Origin: an uncultured Prevotella sp.
GTDB taxonomy: Bacteria; Bacteroidota; Bacteroidia; Bacteroidales; Bacteroidaceae
NCBI GenBank assembly: GCA_900318395.1
Contig: ONKL01000018.1
Span: 1-64,000 of the forward strand
Length of the DNA stretch: 64,000 bases
Direction: 5' to 3'
A program made the position numbers and the translations under genes. This document shows positions 50,945 to 59,777 of the stretch, piece after piece (position 1 is the first letter of the stretch; each line of letters begins with the position of its first letter). The notes under the pieces are model-generated. The model saw nothing but the letters and a program-made list of their open reading frames with translations, was not told where the DNA came from and ran no database searches.

Positions 50945-52219
50945 ATGAAGAAAGGACTCATCGCATTATCACCGCTGATGGTGTTTATCTTGTTTTATTT
51001 AGTCACTAGCATTATTGCTGGTGACTTTTACAAGATACCTATCACGGTGGCCTTTATGGTGTCGAGTATCTATGCCGTCATCATCTTCAACGGGAAACCG
51101 CTGATGGCGCGCATCAATACCTTCAGCCGTGGAGCCGCCACCGAACAGATGATGCTGATGATCTGGATTTTCGTGCTTGCAGGGGCTTTTGCCTATTCTG
51201 CCAAACAGATGGGCTGTATCGATGCCACCGTAAACCTGACGCTCAGTTTGCTACCACCCCAGATGCTACTCGCTGGTATGTTTCTTGCAGCCTGTTTCAT
51301 ATCTTTATCCATAGGTACGAGTGTGGGTACGATAGCTGCTCTTGTACCTATTGCAGCAGGCGTAGCAGACGAAACGGGCCTCAGCATCGCTATGATGACA
51401 GCAGTCATCGTGGGAGGATCGTTCTTTGGCGATAATCTCTCATTTATATCTGACACTACCATTATGGCGACACAAACACAGAACTGCCGCCTGAGCGATA
51501 AGTTCCGCGTGAACATCTTTATCGTTGCCCCAGCGGCACTGATTATCCTCGTGGTCTATCTTCTGATGGGTCAGGGCACGAGTGCGCCACAACATATACC
51601 GCCCGTGGAGTGGATCAAGGTGATGCCCTATCTGGTGGTTCTTATATCGGCCATTCTTGGCATGAATGTGATGGCGGTTCTCACCACAGGAATCTTGCTG
51701 ACAGGTATTATCGGCATCTTCACAGGAGGCTTTGACCTCTTTGGATGGTTCGGAGCTATGGGTAAAGGCATCCTCTCGATGGGGGAACTCATTATCGTCA
51801 CGTTGATGGCTGCGGGCATTCTTGAACTCATCCGCCAGCAGGGAGGCATCGATTTCATCATCCAGCAACTTACCCGCCGCGTGACCAGCAAACGGGGTGC
51901 AGAACTTAGCATCGCCGCCCTCGTATCGCTGGTTGATATCTGTACAGCCAACAATACGGTTGCGATTCTCACTGTTGGCGGTATCACCAAGGAGGTGGGC
52001 GACCGCTTCGGTGTCGACAATAAGAAATGTGCTTCCATACTCGATACATTCTCCTGTACCATTCAGGGAATCATCCCTTATGGCGCACAGATGCTGATTG
52101 CTGCGGGCTTGGCCTCCATCAATCCTGTAGCCATTCTCCCCTACCTCTACTATCCGTTCACACTGGGCATTGTGGCTTTGTTGTCAATATTGCTCCGTTA
52201 TCCCAAACGTTATTCATAA
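50945..52219 (+). CDS. NhaC-family Na+/H+ antiporter-like transporter
   Basis: 424 residues from the ATG at 50945 (MKKGLIALSPLM); an in-frame TTG six bases earlier is unlikely. About 11-12 membrane helices with NhaC-type features (GTSVGTIAALVPIA; GGSFFGDNLSFISDTTI; TANNTVAILTVGG). In an operon with uxaA it may in fact move an organic acid or couple uronate uptake to sodium. The substrate is not settled by the sequence. Confidence 0.85.
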   Translation: MKKGLIALSPLMVFILFYLVTSIIAGDFYKIPITVAFMVSSIYAVIIFNGKPLMARINTFSRGAATEQMMLMIWIFVLAGAFAYSAKQMGCIDATVNLTLSLLPPQMLLAGMFLAACFISLSIGTSVGTIAALVPIAAGVADETGLSIAMMTAVIVGGSFFGDNLSFISDTTIMATQTQNCRLSDKFRVNIFIVAPAALIILVVYLLMGQGTSAPQHIPPVEWIKVMPYLVVLISAILGMNVMAVLTTGILLTGIIGIFTGGFDLFGWFGAMGKGILSMGELIIVTLMAAGILELIRQQGGIDFIIQQLTRRVTSKRGAELSIAALVSLVDICTANNTVAILTVGGITKEVGDRFGVDNKKCASILDTFSCTIQGIIPYGAQMLIAAGLASINPVAILPYLYYPFTLGIVALLSILLRYPKRYS

Positions 52220-52234
52220 AAAATCCCAATAGCC

Positions 52235-53056
52235 ATGAATATCGTACAACGCAACTTCTACCGCCTCATCCGTAACGGCATTTTCGGGCATCAGGAACTG
52301 ATAGAGCCCATGTCGGTGTTCAAATGGAGTAAACTCTTTCAGCTGGCCATCATGCACGAGGTGGTGCAGCAAGTGTGGGAGGGATTGCAGCATAGCAAGA
52401 ACCAATTCATGCTGCATCTTACCTCGCAACAGTGGGAACTTTGGGAGAAGACTGTGAAGGAGTATGCCGAGAAGGCAGAGACTGAGGAGGATGTGTTCCT
52501 CAGGGCCGACCATCTGACGAACCCTGTGCTGAATCATCAGTTGCAGACTATTCTCGATGATGAGCACTCTGACGTTTCCACACGCCAATTACTGCTTACC
52601 ATCATCCATGTGGCGCGCCATATCCTGAATGAAGGTGTCCCCGTCAGGCAATTAGTGGAACTGGGCACCTGTCTGTATCAGCAGCATGAAACCATCGATT
52701 TCGAGATGCTACAACGATGGATGAAGCGTCTGCGCTTCGAACAGATGGCTCAACTCGAAGGGGCTATGCTCGTCCAGATGTTTGGTTTCAATGCTGCAGA
52801 TATTCCATTCCTACAAGGGAAAGTGAAAAAGGATGCAGCAGCTGTGGCCTTAGAACTGACGGAATTTACAAACACCCGTTCACGCGACTTCTATTTCTCA
52901 CAGGATTCAGGCGATATCTTTGTCCACACGAGCAACGGTTCGGCAATGCTGGGTCATCTCCGTCGTTCAGCGCGATATTTCCGATACATCCCTTCAGAGA
53001 TTGTCACGAACTTCTTCCGTTCCTTCGCCCACTCACTTTCACATATAGAGGAATAG
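52235..53056 (+). CDS. uncharacterised nucleotidyltransferase-family-like protein
   Basis: 273 residues, helical and soluble. LLTIIHVARHILNEGVPVRQLVELG and the segment after it resemble the C-terminal part of the NTP_transf_5 family common in Bacteroidales. The N-terminal core residues of a nucleotidyltransferase (DxD type) are not obvious, so it may be a non-catalytic member. It follows the antiporter gene by 15 bp and is probably co-transcribed. Confidence 0.5.
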   Translation: MNIVQRNFYRLIRNGIFGHQELIEPMSVFKWSKLFQLAIMHEVVQQVWEGLQHSKNQFMLHLTSQQWELWEKTVKEYAEKAETEEDVFLRADHLTNPVLNHQLQTILDDEHSDVSTRQLLLTIIHVARHILNEGVPVRQLVELGTCLYQQHETIDFEMLQRWMKRLRFEQMAQLEGAMLVQMFGFNAADIPFLQGKVKKDAAAVALELTEFTNTRSRDFYFSQDSGDIFVHTSNGSAMLGHLRRSARYFRYIPSEIVTNFFRSFAHSLSHIEE

Positions 53057-53070
53057 CAAAAGACGCTCTC

Positions 53071-53928
53071 TTATTCGTGATAATGATGGAACCTGATGTC
53101 ACGCAGGCCATGATCACCCATAAATCTGCTCTTATCCACATAGCCGTTGATGCCCATGATCCTACCCTTGCTCGTATATTGCCACATCGTGATGTCGCGA
53201 CCGTCTTCGAGAACGGGTTCTTCATCCAGATACATCGCTATCATCAGCTTATAATCATCGATTTTGCCTACAAGGTATTTATTGTAGAAATTACGATAAG
53301 TGTATACCAATGGCTTCTGGCGATATTCCACTTCCACCATCTGAAGGAATCGAAGCAGCTGTTCACAGAACATATCAATGGGCAGTCCTCCAGTGGTCTC
53401 GATATCGATCATCGGAATCAGGTCCTGCTCTCCAGGACGGCATTGGGTCTTGAAATTCTGTAACTGTTGATATAAGGGCGTCTTCGGACGGAAGAAATGA
53501 TAAGAGCCGACCTTCAACCCATAACGATGTGCCAGTTCGATATTGCGCTCATAGCGCTCATCAATCCTATCGCCTCCCTCTGTCGCTTTCAGATACACAT
53601 AAGCCGTCTTGGTATTCTCTCCCACTGTCTCCCAGAACACTTGTCCCTGATAATGCGAGAGATCGATACCGTGCACATGGTTACAAGTATCCTCACACTG
53701 CAGATAAGGATCATAATCTGGATCCAGCAGACGAGGATCGGGTTTGGGTGCCTGTTTGGCAACTATTCTCTTGGTCTTGCCGCGCTTCCTGTGAGCCTGA
53801 CGTTTACTTTTCTTCCTCACAACAGCACTCGACCTGCTTTTTTTCTTACCTCTGGTGCGCTGGGCATAACCATCTCCGATACTCATCAGAGCAATGAAGA
53901 ATGCCAGCAAAATATATAGTTTTCTCAT
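53071..53928 (-). CDS. GH25-family lysozyme, secreted
   Basis: About 285 residues from the ATG at 53926-53928: signal peptide (YILLAFFIALMSIGDGYA), a very basic linker (RGKKKSRSSAVVRKKSKRQ) and a GH25 domain (HGIDLSHYQG; VYLKATEGG; MIDIETTGG; MWQYTSKGRIMGINGYVD). The acid residues Asp (GIDLS) and Asp/Glu (DIE) are in place. It should cleave peptidoglycan in the envelope; the basic linker could bind the wall or acid polymers. Confidence 0.9.
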   Translation of the reverse strand: MRKLYILLAFFIALMSIGDGYAQRTRGKKKSRSSAVVRKKSKRQAHRKRGKTKRIVAKQAPKPDPRLLDPDYDPYLQCEDTCNHVHGIDLSHYQGQVFWETVGENTKTAYVYLKATEGGDRIDERYERNIELAHRYGLKVGSYHFFRPKTPLYQQLQNFKTQCRPGEQDLIPMIDIETTGGLPIDMFCEQLLRFLQMVEVEYRQKPLVYTYRNFYNKYLVGKIDDYKLMIAMYLDEEPVLEDGRDITMWQYTSKGRIMGINGYVDKSRFMGDHGLRDIRFHHYHE

Positions 53929-53949
53929 TGAATCTTCGTTTTGGATGGG

Positions 53950-53957
53950 CAAAGATA
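53950..53957 (-). promoter_or_regulatory. GH25 gene -7 box
   Basis: TATCTTTG on the minus strand, 22 bp before the start. Confidence 0.55.
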
Positions 53958-54000
53958 CAAATAAATCTTAAAGAATTTCCCTATTTAACTATTATTTTTG

Positions 54001-54008
54001 TACCTTTG
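54001..54008 (+). promoter_or_regulatory. -7 box for the clostripain-like gene
   Basis: TACCTTTG, 16 bp before the chosen ATG at 54024, which supports that start. Confidence 0.55.
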
Positions 54009-54023
54009 CCACAAATTATTGAT

Positions 54024-55313
54024 ATGATGAAGAATTTGTTGATCGCAATATGCCTCCTTGCAGGCCTTACTTCTTGTCATCACGATGATGATGACGAACC
54101 CGTTGACAATAGAGATCGCCGCACAGTACTCGTCTATATAGCTGCTGAGAATAATCTCAGTACTTATGCCAACTCTGACCTCGATGAGATGAAAGAGGGC
54201 TCCAAGAAGCTCGCCGATGATCAGAACCTCATTGTCTATGTCGACGAGGCTGGTTCTCTGACGACCCCATACATTGCCCGTGTGAAGGGCGGCGAACTTG
54301 TTGACACCGTCTACATGAAGGAGAAACTTGCTGCCGACCCTACAACCTTGCAGTATATTATCCAGTACACCCGTGAGAAGTATCCTGCCAAGAGTTACGG
54401 TCTTATGCTATGGGGGCACGCCTCAGGATGGCTCGTCAGCAACAAAGACTCTATCTCACCCTCGTATAGTCGTGATTCCAATATACCCCAGAAGGCTTAT
54501 GGCGGTTCTTCTGGCGATAACTCCAGCACTACAAGATACTGGATGAACATCGCACCCATGGCGAAGGCTATTGCCAACGGAATGGGTAACACCACCCTGA
54601 AGTTCATCTTTGGCGACTGTTGCAATTTCGGGTGTACCGAGGTGGCTTATGAGTTACGCAGCGTGGCTGAGTATGTGATAGGTTCTCCAGCCGAAATCCC
54701 CGATAGTGGCGGACTTTATGAACTGCTGGTGGGCGATATGTTCTTGGAGAGTGACAACTTCTATCAGAACATCATCGACGATTATTACGACTCCTATATA
54801 GATTTAATTAAAGAGTATCCCAACGTCTATTTCAATATCACTCCTGGCGATCTCGAAGGCTACAGTCTGCCCCTCGCTGCCTATAAGTGCAGTGAACTCG
54901 ACAACCTCGCAACTGCCACCAACAGACTCCTCGGAACGATTGCTGACAAACTGAATAACCCGAGCACCCTTAACCTCGAAGGTACTGTCTTCTATGGCAT
55001 GACTGGAGGCAACCGTTATTCTTACGATATCAAGAGCGTACTCAAGAAGAATACGGCTGCTGGCGATTTTGAGGCTTGGTTGACTGCCCTGAATCGGGCC
55101 GTGATCTATTATCGTTGGTCTTCCAAGTGGCTCACAAGTACCAGGGCGCTTGCTAATCAGATGAAGAACAACGACAATTGTGACGACGATTGTGTCTCTG
55201 CCAGCATGTTCTTCCCCTCCGATGCTTACAAGAATACTAATCCCAATTGGAATAGCGCCATCCAACAGTTCCAGTGGAACGATGTGATCCACTGGGAACA
55301 GTATGGCTGGTAA
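54024..55313 (+). CDS. clostripain-family (C11) cysteine peptidase, lipoprotein
   Basis: 429 residues from the ATG at 54024, which gives a lipobox (LLAGLTSCHH). A frame extends 120 bp further upstream but crosses the promoter and is not used. The catalytic His is in LMLWGHASGW and Cys in IFGDCCNFGC, the usual C11 pattern. The DHxx stretch after the lipid anchor (DDDDEPVDN) suits a surface-exposed tether. It cleaves after basic residues in known family members. Confidence 0.85.
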   Translation: MMKNLLIAICLLAGLTSCHHDDDDEPVDNRDRRTVLVYIAAENNLSTYANSDLDEMKEGSKKLADDQNLIVYVDEAGSLTTPYIARVKGGELVDTVYMKEKLAADPTTLQYIIQYTREKYPAKSYGLMLWGHASGWLVSNKDSISPSYSRDSNIPQKAYGGSSGDNSSTTRYWMNIAPMAKAIANGMGNTTLKFIFGDCCNFGCTEVAYELRSVAEYVIGSPAEIPDSGGLYELLVGDMFLESDNFYQNIIDDYYDSYIDLIKEYPNVYFNITPGDLEGYSLPLAAYKCSELDNLATATNRLLGTIADKLNNPSTLNLEGTVFYGMTGGNRYSYDIKSVLKKNTAAGDFEAWLTALNRAVIYYRWSSKWLTSTRALANQMKNNDNCDDDCVSASMFFPSDAYKNTNPNWNSAIQQFQWNDVIHWEQYGW

Positions 55314-55327
55314 TCAAGACGTTGGAT

Positions 55328-56887
55328 TTAGAACGGCAGCGGACCGTTGTTCTGTGGAGGCAACGGTGCACCGCCAGCAAAAGGATCATACCCATCTGGC
55401 ATTTCCGGCGGATTATTATTGTTGCCATTAATCTTCGATCCCACAATTTCGCCGCCACCTACCGGAGCGCGATTTTGCAGACTCTTGTCCTCAGGATTTT
55501 CAAAACGTGTGTATTCCCCACGGAAGGTTAGCAGCACGTCGCCTGTGGCACCCTTACGATGCTTGGCAATGATAATCTGCGCCATACCATGCAGGTCGCG
55601 CCCGTTATCATCTTGATAGATGTGATAATACTCCGGGCGATGCACAAAGATCACCATATCGGCATCCTGCTCGATGGCACCCGACTCTCGAAGGTCTGAT
55701 AGTTGTGGGCGCTTGCCCTCCAGTCCCTCTCGACTCTCTACACCACGATTCAACTGACTTAATGCAAGAATTGGAATATCCAGTTCCTTCGCCAATCCCT
55801 TCAGAGAACGGGATATCGTAGAAACCTCTTCCTGTCGCGAAGAGAATCGCATACCATTAGCATTCATCAGCTGCAGATAGTCTATCATGATCAGCTTCAC
55901 GCCGTGCTCACGAACCAGACGACGCGCCTTTGTCCTGAGTTCAAACACAGAGAGACCTGGGGTATCGTCAATATAGAGTGGAGCACCCAGCAAGTTGTTG
56001 ATACGCTTGTCGAGTCGCTCCCATTCATCACGCTGCAGCTGACCGTTCAGAATCTTCGAGCCCTGAATCTCACAGACATTGGAGATAAGACGGTTGACAA
56101 GCTGCACATTCGACATTTCAAGTGAGAAGAAAGCCATCGGCACGCGCGAATCGGCAGCGATATTCTTAGCCATCGAGAGTGCGAATGAGGTCTTACCCAT
56201 CGCAGGGCGCCCGGCAATAATGACAAGATCTGATGCCTGCCAACCGCTGGTAATATCGTCGAGCTTGTAATAGCCAGTCGAAACACCCGTCAGTCCATCG
56301 GTATTCGCAGCGGCTGTCTGTATCACTTTCAGCGCCTGTGATATCACCGGGTCGATGGCCGTATAATCCTTTTTCATGTTGCGCTGCGACAGTTCGAAGA
56401 GACTGCCCTCAGCTTCTTGCATGAGGTCCTCTACATCGATGGTCTCGTCGAAGGCCTTCGTCTCAATCACACTCGCAAAGGATATAAGTTGTCGGGCAAG
56501 CGATTTCTGTGCCACGATATTGGCGTGATACTCAATATTAGCCGATGAAGCCACGCGCGAACTGAGTTCTGCCACATAAGCCGGACCTCCAACCTCGTCG
56601 AGGGTGCCCGACTTTGCCAACTGCTCTGTTACAGTCAGCATGTCTACGGGCTTTTCCTCCATACTCAGATCGCGGATGGCAGCATATACCATCTGGTTCC
56701 TGGGTTCGTAGAAACTCTCTGGGCGCAACGTCTCACAGATCACCGCATAAGCGTCCTTGTCGATCATCAACGCACCCAGCACGGCCTTCTCCACATCTAA
56801 TGCTTGTGGCTGTAGTTTGCCGTAAGTATTGTCCACAGGCTGTTGCCTGCGTTGTTTTCTTCTGTTTGAATTATCTTGTTCTGCCAT
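55328..56887 (-). CDS. dnaB: replicative DNA helicase DnaB
   Basis: 519 residues from the ATG at 56885-56887 (MAEQDNSNRRKQRRQQ); a longer frame overlaps the TRIC gene and is rejected. N-terminal DnaB domain (QALDVEKAVLGALMID), linker, RecA-like domain with Walker A GRPAMGKTSF and Walker B IMIDYLQL, and ALSQLNRGVE. The Asn/Pro-rich tail is common in this phylum. Confidence 0.96.
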   Translation of the reverse strand: MAEQDNSNRRKQRRQQPVDNTYGKLQPQALDVEKAVLGALMIDKDAYAVICETLRPESFYEPRNQMVYAAIRDLSMEEKPVDMLTVTEQLAKSGTLDEVGGPAYVAELSSRVASSANIEYHANIVAQKSLARQLISFASVIETKAFDETIDVEDLMQEAEGSLFELSQRNMKKDYTAIDPVISQALKVIQTAAANTDGLTGVSTGYYKLDDITSGWQASDLVIIAGRPAMGKTSFALSMAKNIAADSRVPMAFFSLEMSNVQLVNRLISNVCEIQGSKILNGQLQRDEWERLDKRINNLLGAPLYIDDTPGLSVFELRTKARRLVREHGVKLIMIDYLQLMNANGMRFSSRQEEVSTISRSLKGLAKELDIPILALSQLNRGVESREGLEGKRPQLSDLRESGAIEQDADMVIFVHRPEYYHIYQDDNGRDLHGMAQIIIAKHRKGATGDVLLTFRGEYTRFENPEDKSLQNRAPVGGGEIVGSKINGNNNNPPEMPDGYDPFAGGAPLPPQNNGPLPF

Positions 56888-56892
56888 AATGA

Positions 56893-57513
56893 TTATTTTT
56901 TCTGATCGTGAAGTACGGGGAGCGACAGATGGTATTTCACTGCCAAGAACCTGATGACGCAGGTCATGACGAAGCTCACGACAGCGCTCAGTTCCATCGA
57001 CACCCCGAGCGAAGCCAGCAGCCAATAGGCTATGCCGCCTACCACACAAGCCATCGCATAGATCTCCTTGTGGAAAATCACTGGTTCATTGTTCAGAAGT
57101 ACATCGCGGATCACGCCACCAGCGCTACCCGTAATGCAGCCCATGATGATAGCCACCCAGAAGGGCTGTCCAAAGGCCAGGCTCTTCTCAATACCAGCAA
57201 TCGTAAAAAGTGCCAGTCCTAATGTATCGAACACGAACCATGCATTCTTCAAAGGCTCCATCCACTTTCCGAAGAAAGCTACCGTCAACAATGCTACACC
57301 CGTACATATTAAATAAATAGGTGTCGTCATCCAGAAAGGGGTAGCTCCTAACATCAGGTCGCGAATCGTTCCACCTCCAATAGCTACAGCCACACCACAC
57401 ACGTAGCCGCCAAACCAGTCAAACTGCTTAGCTGCTGCATGTCTGATACCCGAGATGGCAAAGGCAAACGTTCCCAGCAACTCGATAATCTTGATGATAA
57501 CCTCCTGATCCAC
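56893..57513 (-). CDS. trimeric intracellular cation channel (TRIC/UPF0126) family protein
   Basis: 206 residues with seven membrane helices and two repeats of the UPF0126 domain; conserved glycine motifs are GGGTIRDLMLG and GSAGGVIRDVLL. The start is a GTG at 57511-57513 because no ATG precedes the first helix. It lies 5 bp before the dnaB ATG, so the two are co-transcribed. Confidence 0.88.
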   Translation of the reverse strand: MDQEVIIKIIELLGTFAFAISGIRHAAAKQFDWFGGYVCGVAVAIGGGTIRDLMLGATPFWMTTPIYLICTGVALLTVAFFGKWMEPLKNAWFVFDTLGLALFTIAGIEKSLAFGQPFWVAIIMGCITGSAGGVIRDVLLNNEPVIFHKEIYAMACVVGGIAYWLLASLGVSMELSAVVSFVMTCVIRFLAVKYHLSLPVLHDQKK

Positions 57514-57536
57514 AATTACAACTTCTTAATACTCTT

Positions 57537-58811
57537 TTAATCCTCGTATCTTTTCCCCCAATAGTTCACCATCCGCTGATACAGTTTCTCCTCATTAGGA
57601 TTATGCTGCCCGTGCCACAGGCGTTCATTCTGCAAAGCATCGGGAAGATATTGCTGAACCGTGAAGTGGCCGGGATAGTCGTGGGGATATTTATACCCAT
57701 CGTGATAACCCAACTCCTTCATCAGTTGCGTAGGAGCATTCCTGATGGGCAGGGGAACGGGCTGGTTACCCGTCTGTTTCACTAATGCCAATGCTGCATC
57801 GACACCCAGATAGGCGCTGTTGCTCTTTGGAGAGGTCGCCAAATACACCGTTGCCTCCGCTAAGGGGATTCTGCCCTCAGGCCATCCGATCTTCATCACC
57901 GCATCGAAGGCTGCATTTGCAAGCAGCAATGCATTGGGATTAGCAAGTCCGATATCTTCGGCTGCGCTGATGACCAGTCTGCGAGCGATAAACTGCGGGT
58001 CTTCTCCTCCCTCTATCATCCTCGCCAGCCAATACAAGGCGGCGTCGGGGTCAGAGCCTCTGATGCTCTTGATAAAAGCAGAGATAATGTCGTAGTGCAT
58101 CTCGCCGTCTTTGTCGTAGGCAAGTGGATTCTGCTGTAGTCGGTTCACGACAATTTCATCCGTTATCACAATTTCATCCTCCACTTCAGCCTCCACGGTC
58201 AACTCCAAGATATTGAGCAGTTTACGCGCGTCACCTCCACTAAACCTCAGCAAGGCGCCAGTCTCTTTCAACTCAATATGTTTCTCTTTCAAGATGACAT
58301 CCTCATGGATAGCTCTATCGAGCAGTTTTAGCAGATCGTCTTTTTCGAGCGATTTCAACACATATAGCTGACACCGAGACAACAACGGGCGTATGACTTC
58401 AAACGAAGGATTCTCAGTCGTTGCACCTATCAACGTCACGATTCCTTTTTCCACAGCCCCCAGCAGCGAGTCCTGCTGCGACTTTGAGAAACGATGAATC
58501 TCATCTATAAATAATATAGGTGATGCTTCGTTGAAGAAGCGCGTCTTCTGCGCCTTCTCAATAACGTCCCTCACATCCTTCACGCCACTGGTCACTGCAG
58601 AAAGCGTATAGAAGGGCGTCTCCAACTTGTTGGCAATAATCTGAGCCAATGTAGTCTTCCCGACCCCTGGTGGTCCCCAGAGGATAAACGACGGTATACG
58701 CCCTGCGTCGATCATCTTCCGCAGGACGGCCCCCTCGCCTACCAGGTGTTGCTGCCCGATATAGTCGTCAAGACAGCGAGGACGGAGTCTTTCAGCCAAT
58801 GGTTGTGCCAT
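57537..58811 (-). CDS. rarA: replication-associated recombination protein A (AAA ATPase)
   Basis: 424 residues. AAA core with Walker A GPPGVGKTT, Walker B LFIDEIHRF and an Arg-finger-containing region, then the MgsA_C domain (IRGSDPDAALYWLARM; PKSNSAYLGVDAAL). It acts at stalled replication forks. Own promoter at 58820-58827. Confidence 0.95.
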   Translation of the reverse strand: MAQPLAERLRPRCLDDYIGQQHLVGEGAVLRKMIDAGRIPSFILWGPPGVGKTTLAQIIANKLETPFYTLSAVTSGVKDVRDVIEKAQKTRFFNEASPILFIDEIHRFSKSQQDSLLGAVEKGIVTLIGATTENPSFEVIRPLLSRCQLYVLKSLEKDDLLKLLDRAIHEDVILKEKHIELKETGALLRFSGGDARKLLNILELTVEAEVEDEIVITDEIVVNRLQQNPLAYDKDGEMHYDIISAFIKSIRGSDPDAALYWLARMIEGGEDPQFIARRLVISAAEDIGLANPNALLLANAAFDAVMKIGWPEGRIPLAEATVYLATSPKSNSAYLGVDAALALVKQTGNQPVPLPIRNAPTQLMKELGYHDGYKYPHDYPGHFTVQQYLPDALQNERLWHGQHNPNEEKLYQRMVNYWGKRYED

Positions 58812-58819
58812 TTTCGCTG

Positions 58820-58827
58820 CAAAGTTA
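58820..58827 (-). promoter_or_regulatory. rarA promoter -7 box
   Basis: TAACTTTG on the minus strand, 9 bp before the ATG, consistent with a very short leader. Confidence 0.5.
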
Positions 58828-58888
58828 CATTAAAATGCGAAATTTACAAAAAATAATGCCAAAATTTTGCTATTAAAAAATAAAGTGC

Positions 58889-58896
58889 TAAATTTG
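58889..58896 (+). promoter_or_regulatory. -7 box for the acidic protein and hppA
   Basis: TAAATTTG, 21 bp before the ATG at 58917. Confidence 0.5.
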
Positions 58897-58916
58897 CAGA
58901 AAAAATCAAGAATATT

Positions 58917-59744
58917 ATGGCAAGAACAAAACAAACGCAACCCGAAAGTAATCCCTCATTAACTATCAAATCAGTCACGAAGAGTAGTGTTTGGGACATA
59001 CAGGAGAATGACGTCTATCGCATGTTTGATGCAGCAACGAAAGATGCCGAAGTCAAAGAAAACGTCAATCACTATGTGAATATTTTCAAGAGTGCCTTCC
59101 TCTTTGAGGAACTGCCCGACGACTCGGCAGCCACCAAGAAAAGCTATGAGAAGCGTGGCTATAAGGTAGCTTCCATCAAGTTCGATGAAGGCCGCCATTA
59201 CCTCTGGGCCATCAAGAAGCGTCCTATCGTGCGCGTCACAGACCTTACTTATGAGAACATCCGTCATATCACGGCTGCACAGCTCATCGAGGTGCTCGAC
59301 CGTAACTTCGGCGGTGGATGGGATTCGCTCTCACAGTCTGTTCAGGATATCATCCAGAGCGGTTTCGATATTTCCACCACTACTCTTCCCAAGGATCGTC
59401 TTCACAAGAAGGGCGGTATGTACGAGAAGAAAGTGGAAGATGGCTTTGAAGTGCTCGAAGTGTCTAAAGGTGGATGGGTCGAGGCCATTTTTGCCAAGCT
59501 CAAACCTGAGCAAGAGAAGCCTAAGATGCAGTTCAAGTCATCTGAGAGCGATGAGGATCTTGAAGACGATGATGCCGATGTAGTCGTTGAGGACAACTAC
59601 AGTTCTCATGACGAGGTCGACGAGGAGGTGGAGGATCCTAACGATGAAGAGCTCACTGAGGAGAACTATTCGACCATGATGGACCTTGGCTCAGAAGATC
59701 CCGATGACGAGGCCGCTAATCTTATTGATTTTTCAGACGAATAA
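58917..59744 (+). CDS. acidic-tailed protein of unknown function
   Basis: 275 residues. The first ~200 are a soluble mixed domain (SVWDIQENDVYRMFDAATK; RVTDLTYENIRHI; GGGWDSLSQSVQDII). The last ~75 are almost entirely acidic (DEDLEDDDADVVVEDN). No family recognised. Such tails often mimic nucleic acid or bind basic partners. It sits 33 bp ahead of hppA with the same promoter. Confidence 0.6.
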   Translation: MARTKQTQPESNPSLTIKSVTKSSVWDIQENDVYRMFDAATKDAEVKENVNHYVNIFKSAFLFEELPDDSAATKKSYEKRGYKVASIKFDEGRHYLWAIKKRPIVRVTDLTYENIRHITAAQLIEVLDRNFGGGWDSLSQSVQDIIQSGFDISTTTLPKDRLHKKGGMYEKKVEDGFEVLEVSKGGWVEAIFAKLKPEQEKPKMQFKSSESDEDLEDDDADVVVEDNYSSHDEVDEEVEDPNDEELTEENYSTMMDLGSEDPDDEAANLIDFSDE

Positions 59745-59777
59745 CTATATCAATAACCCCTTAAAACAACAATCAAC

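Noticed and set aside
55328..57049. DnaB start at 57049
   Set aside because: The extra 54 residues are the TRIC gene in another frame; the ATG at 56887 gives a normal DnaB N-terminus.
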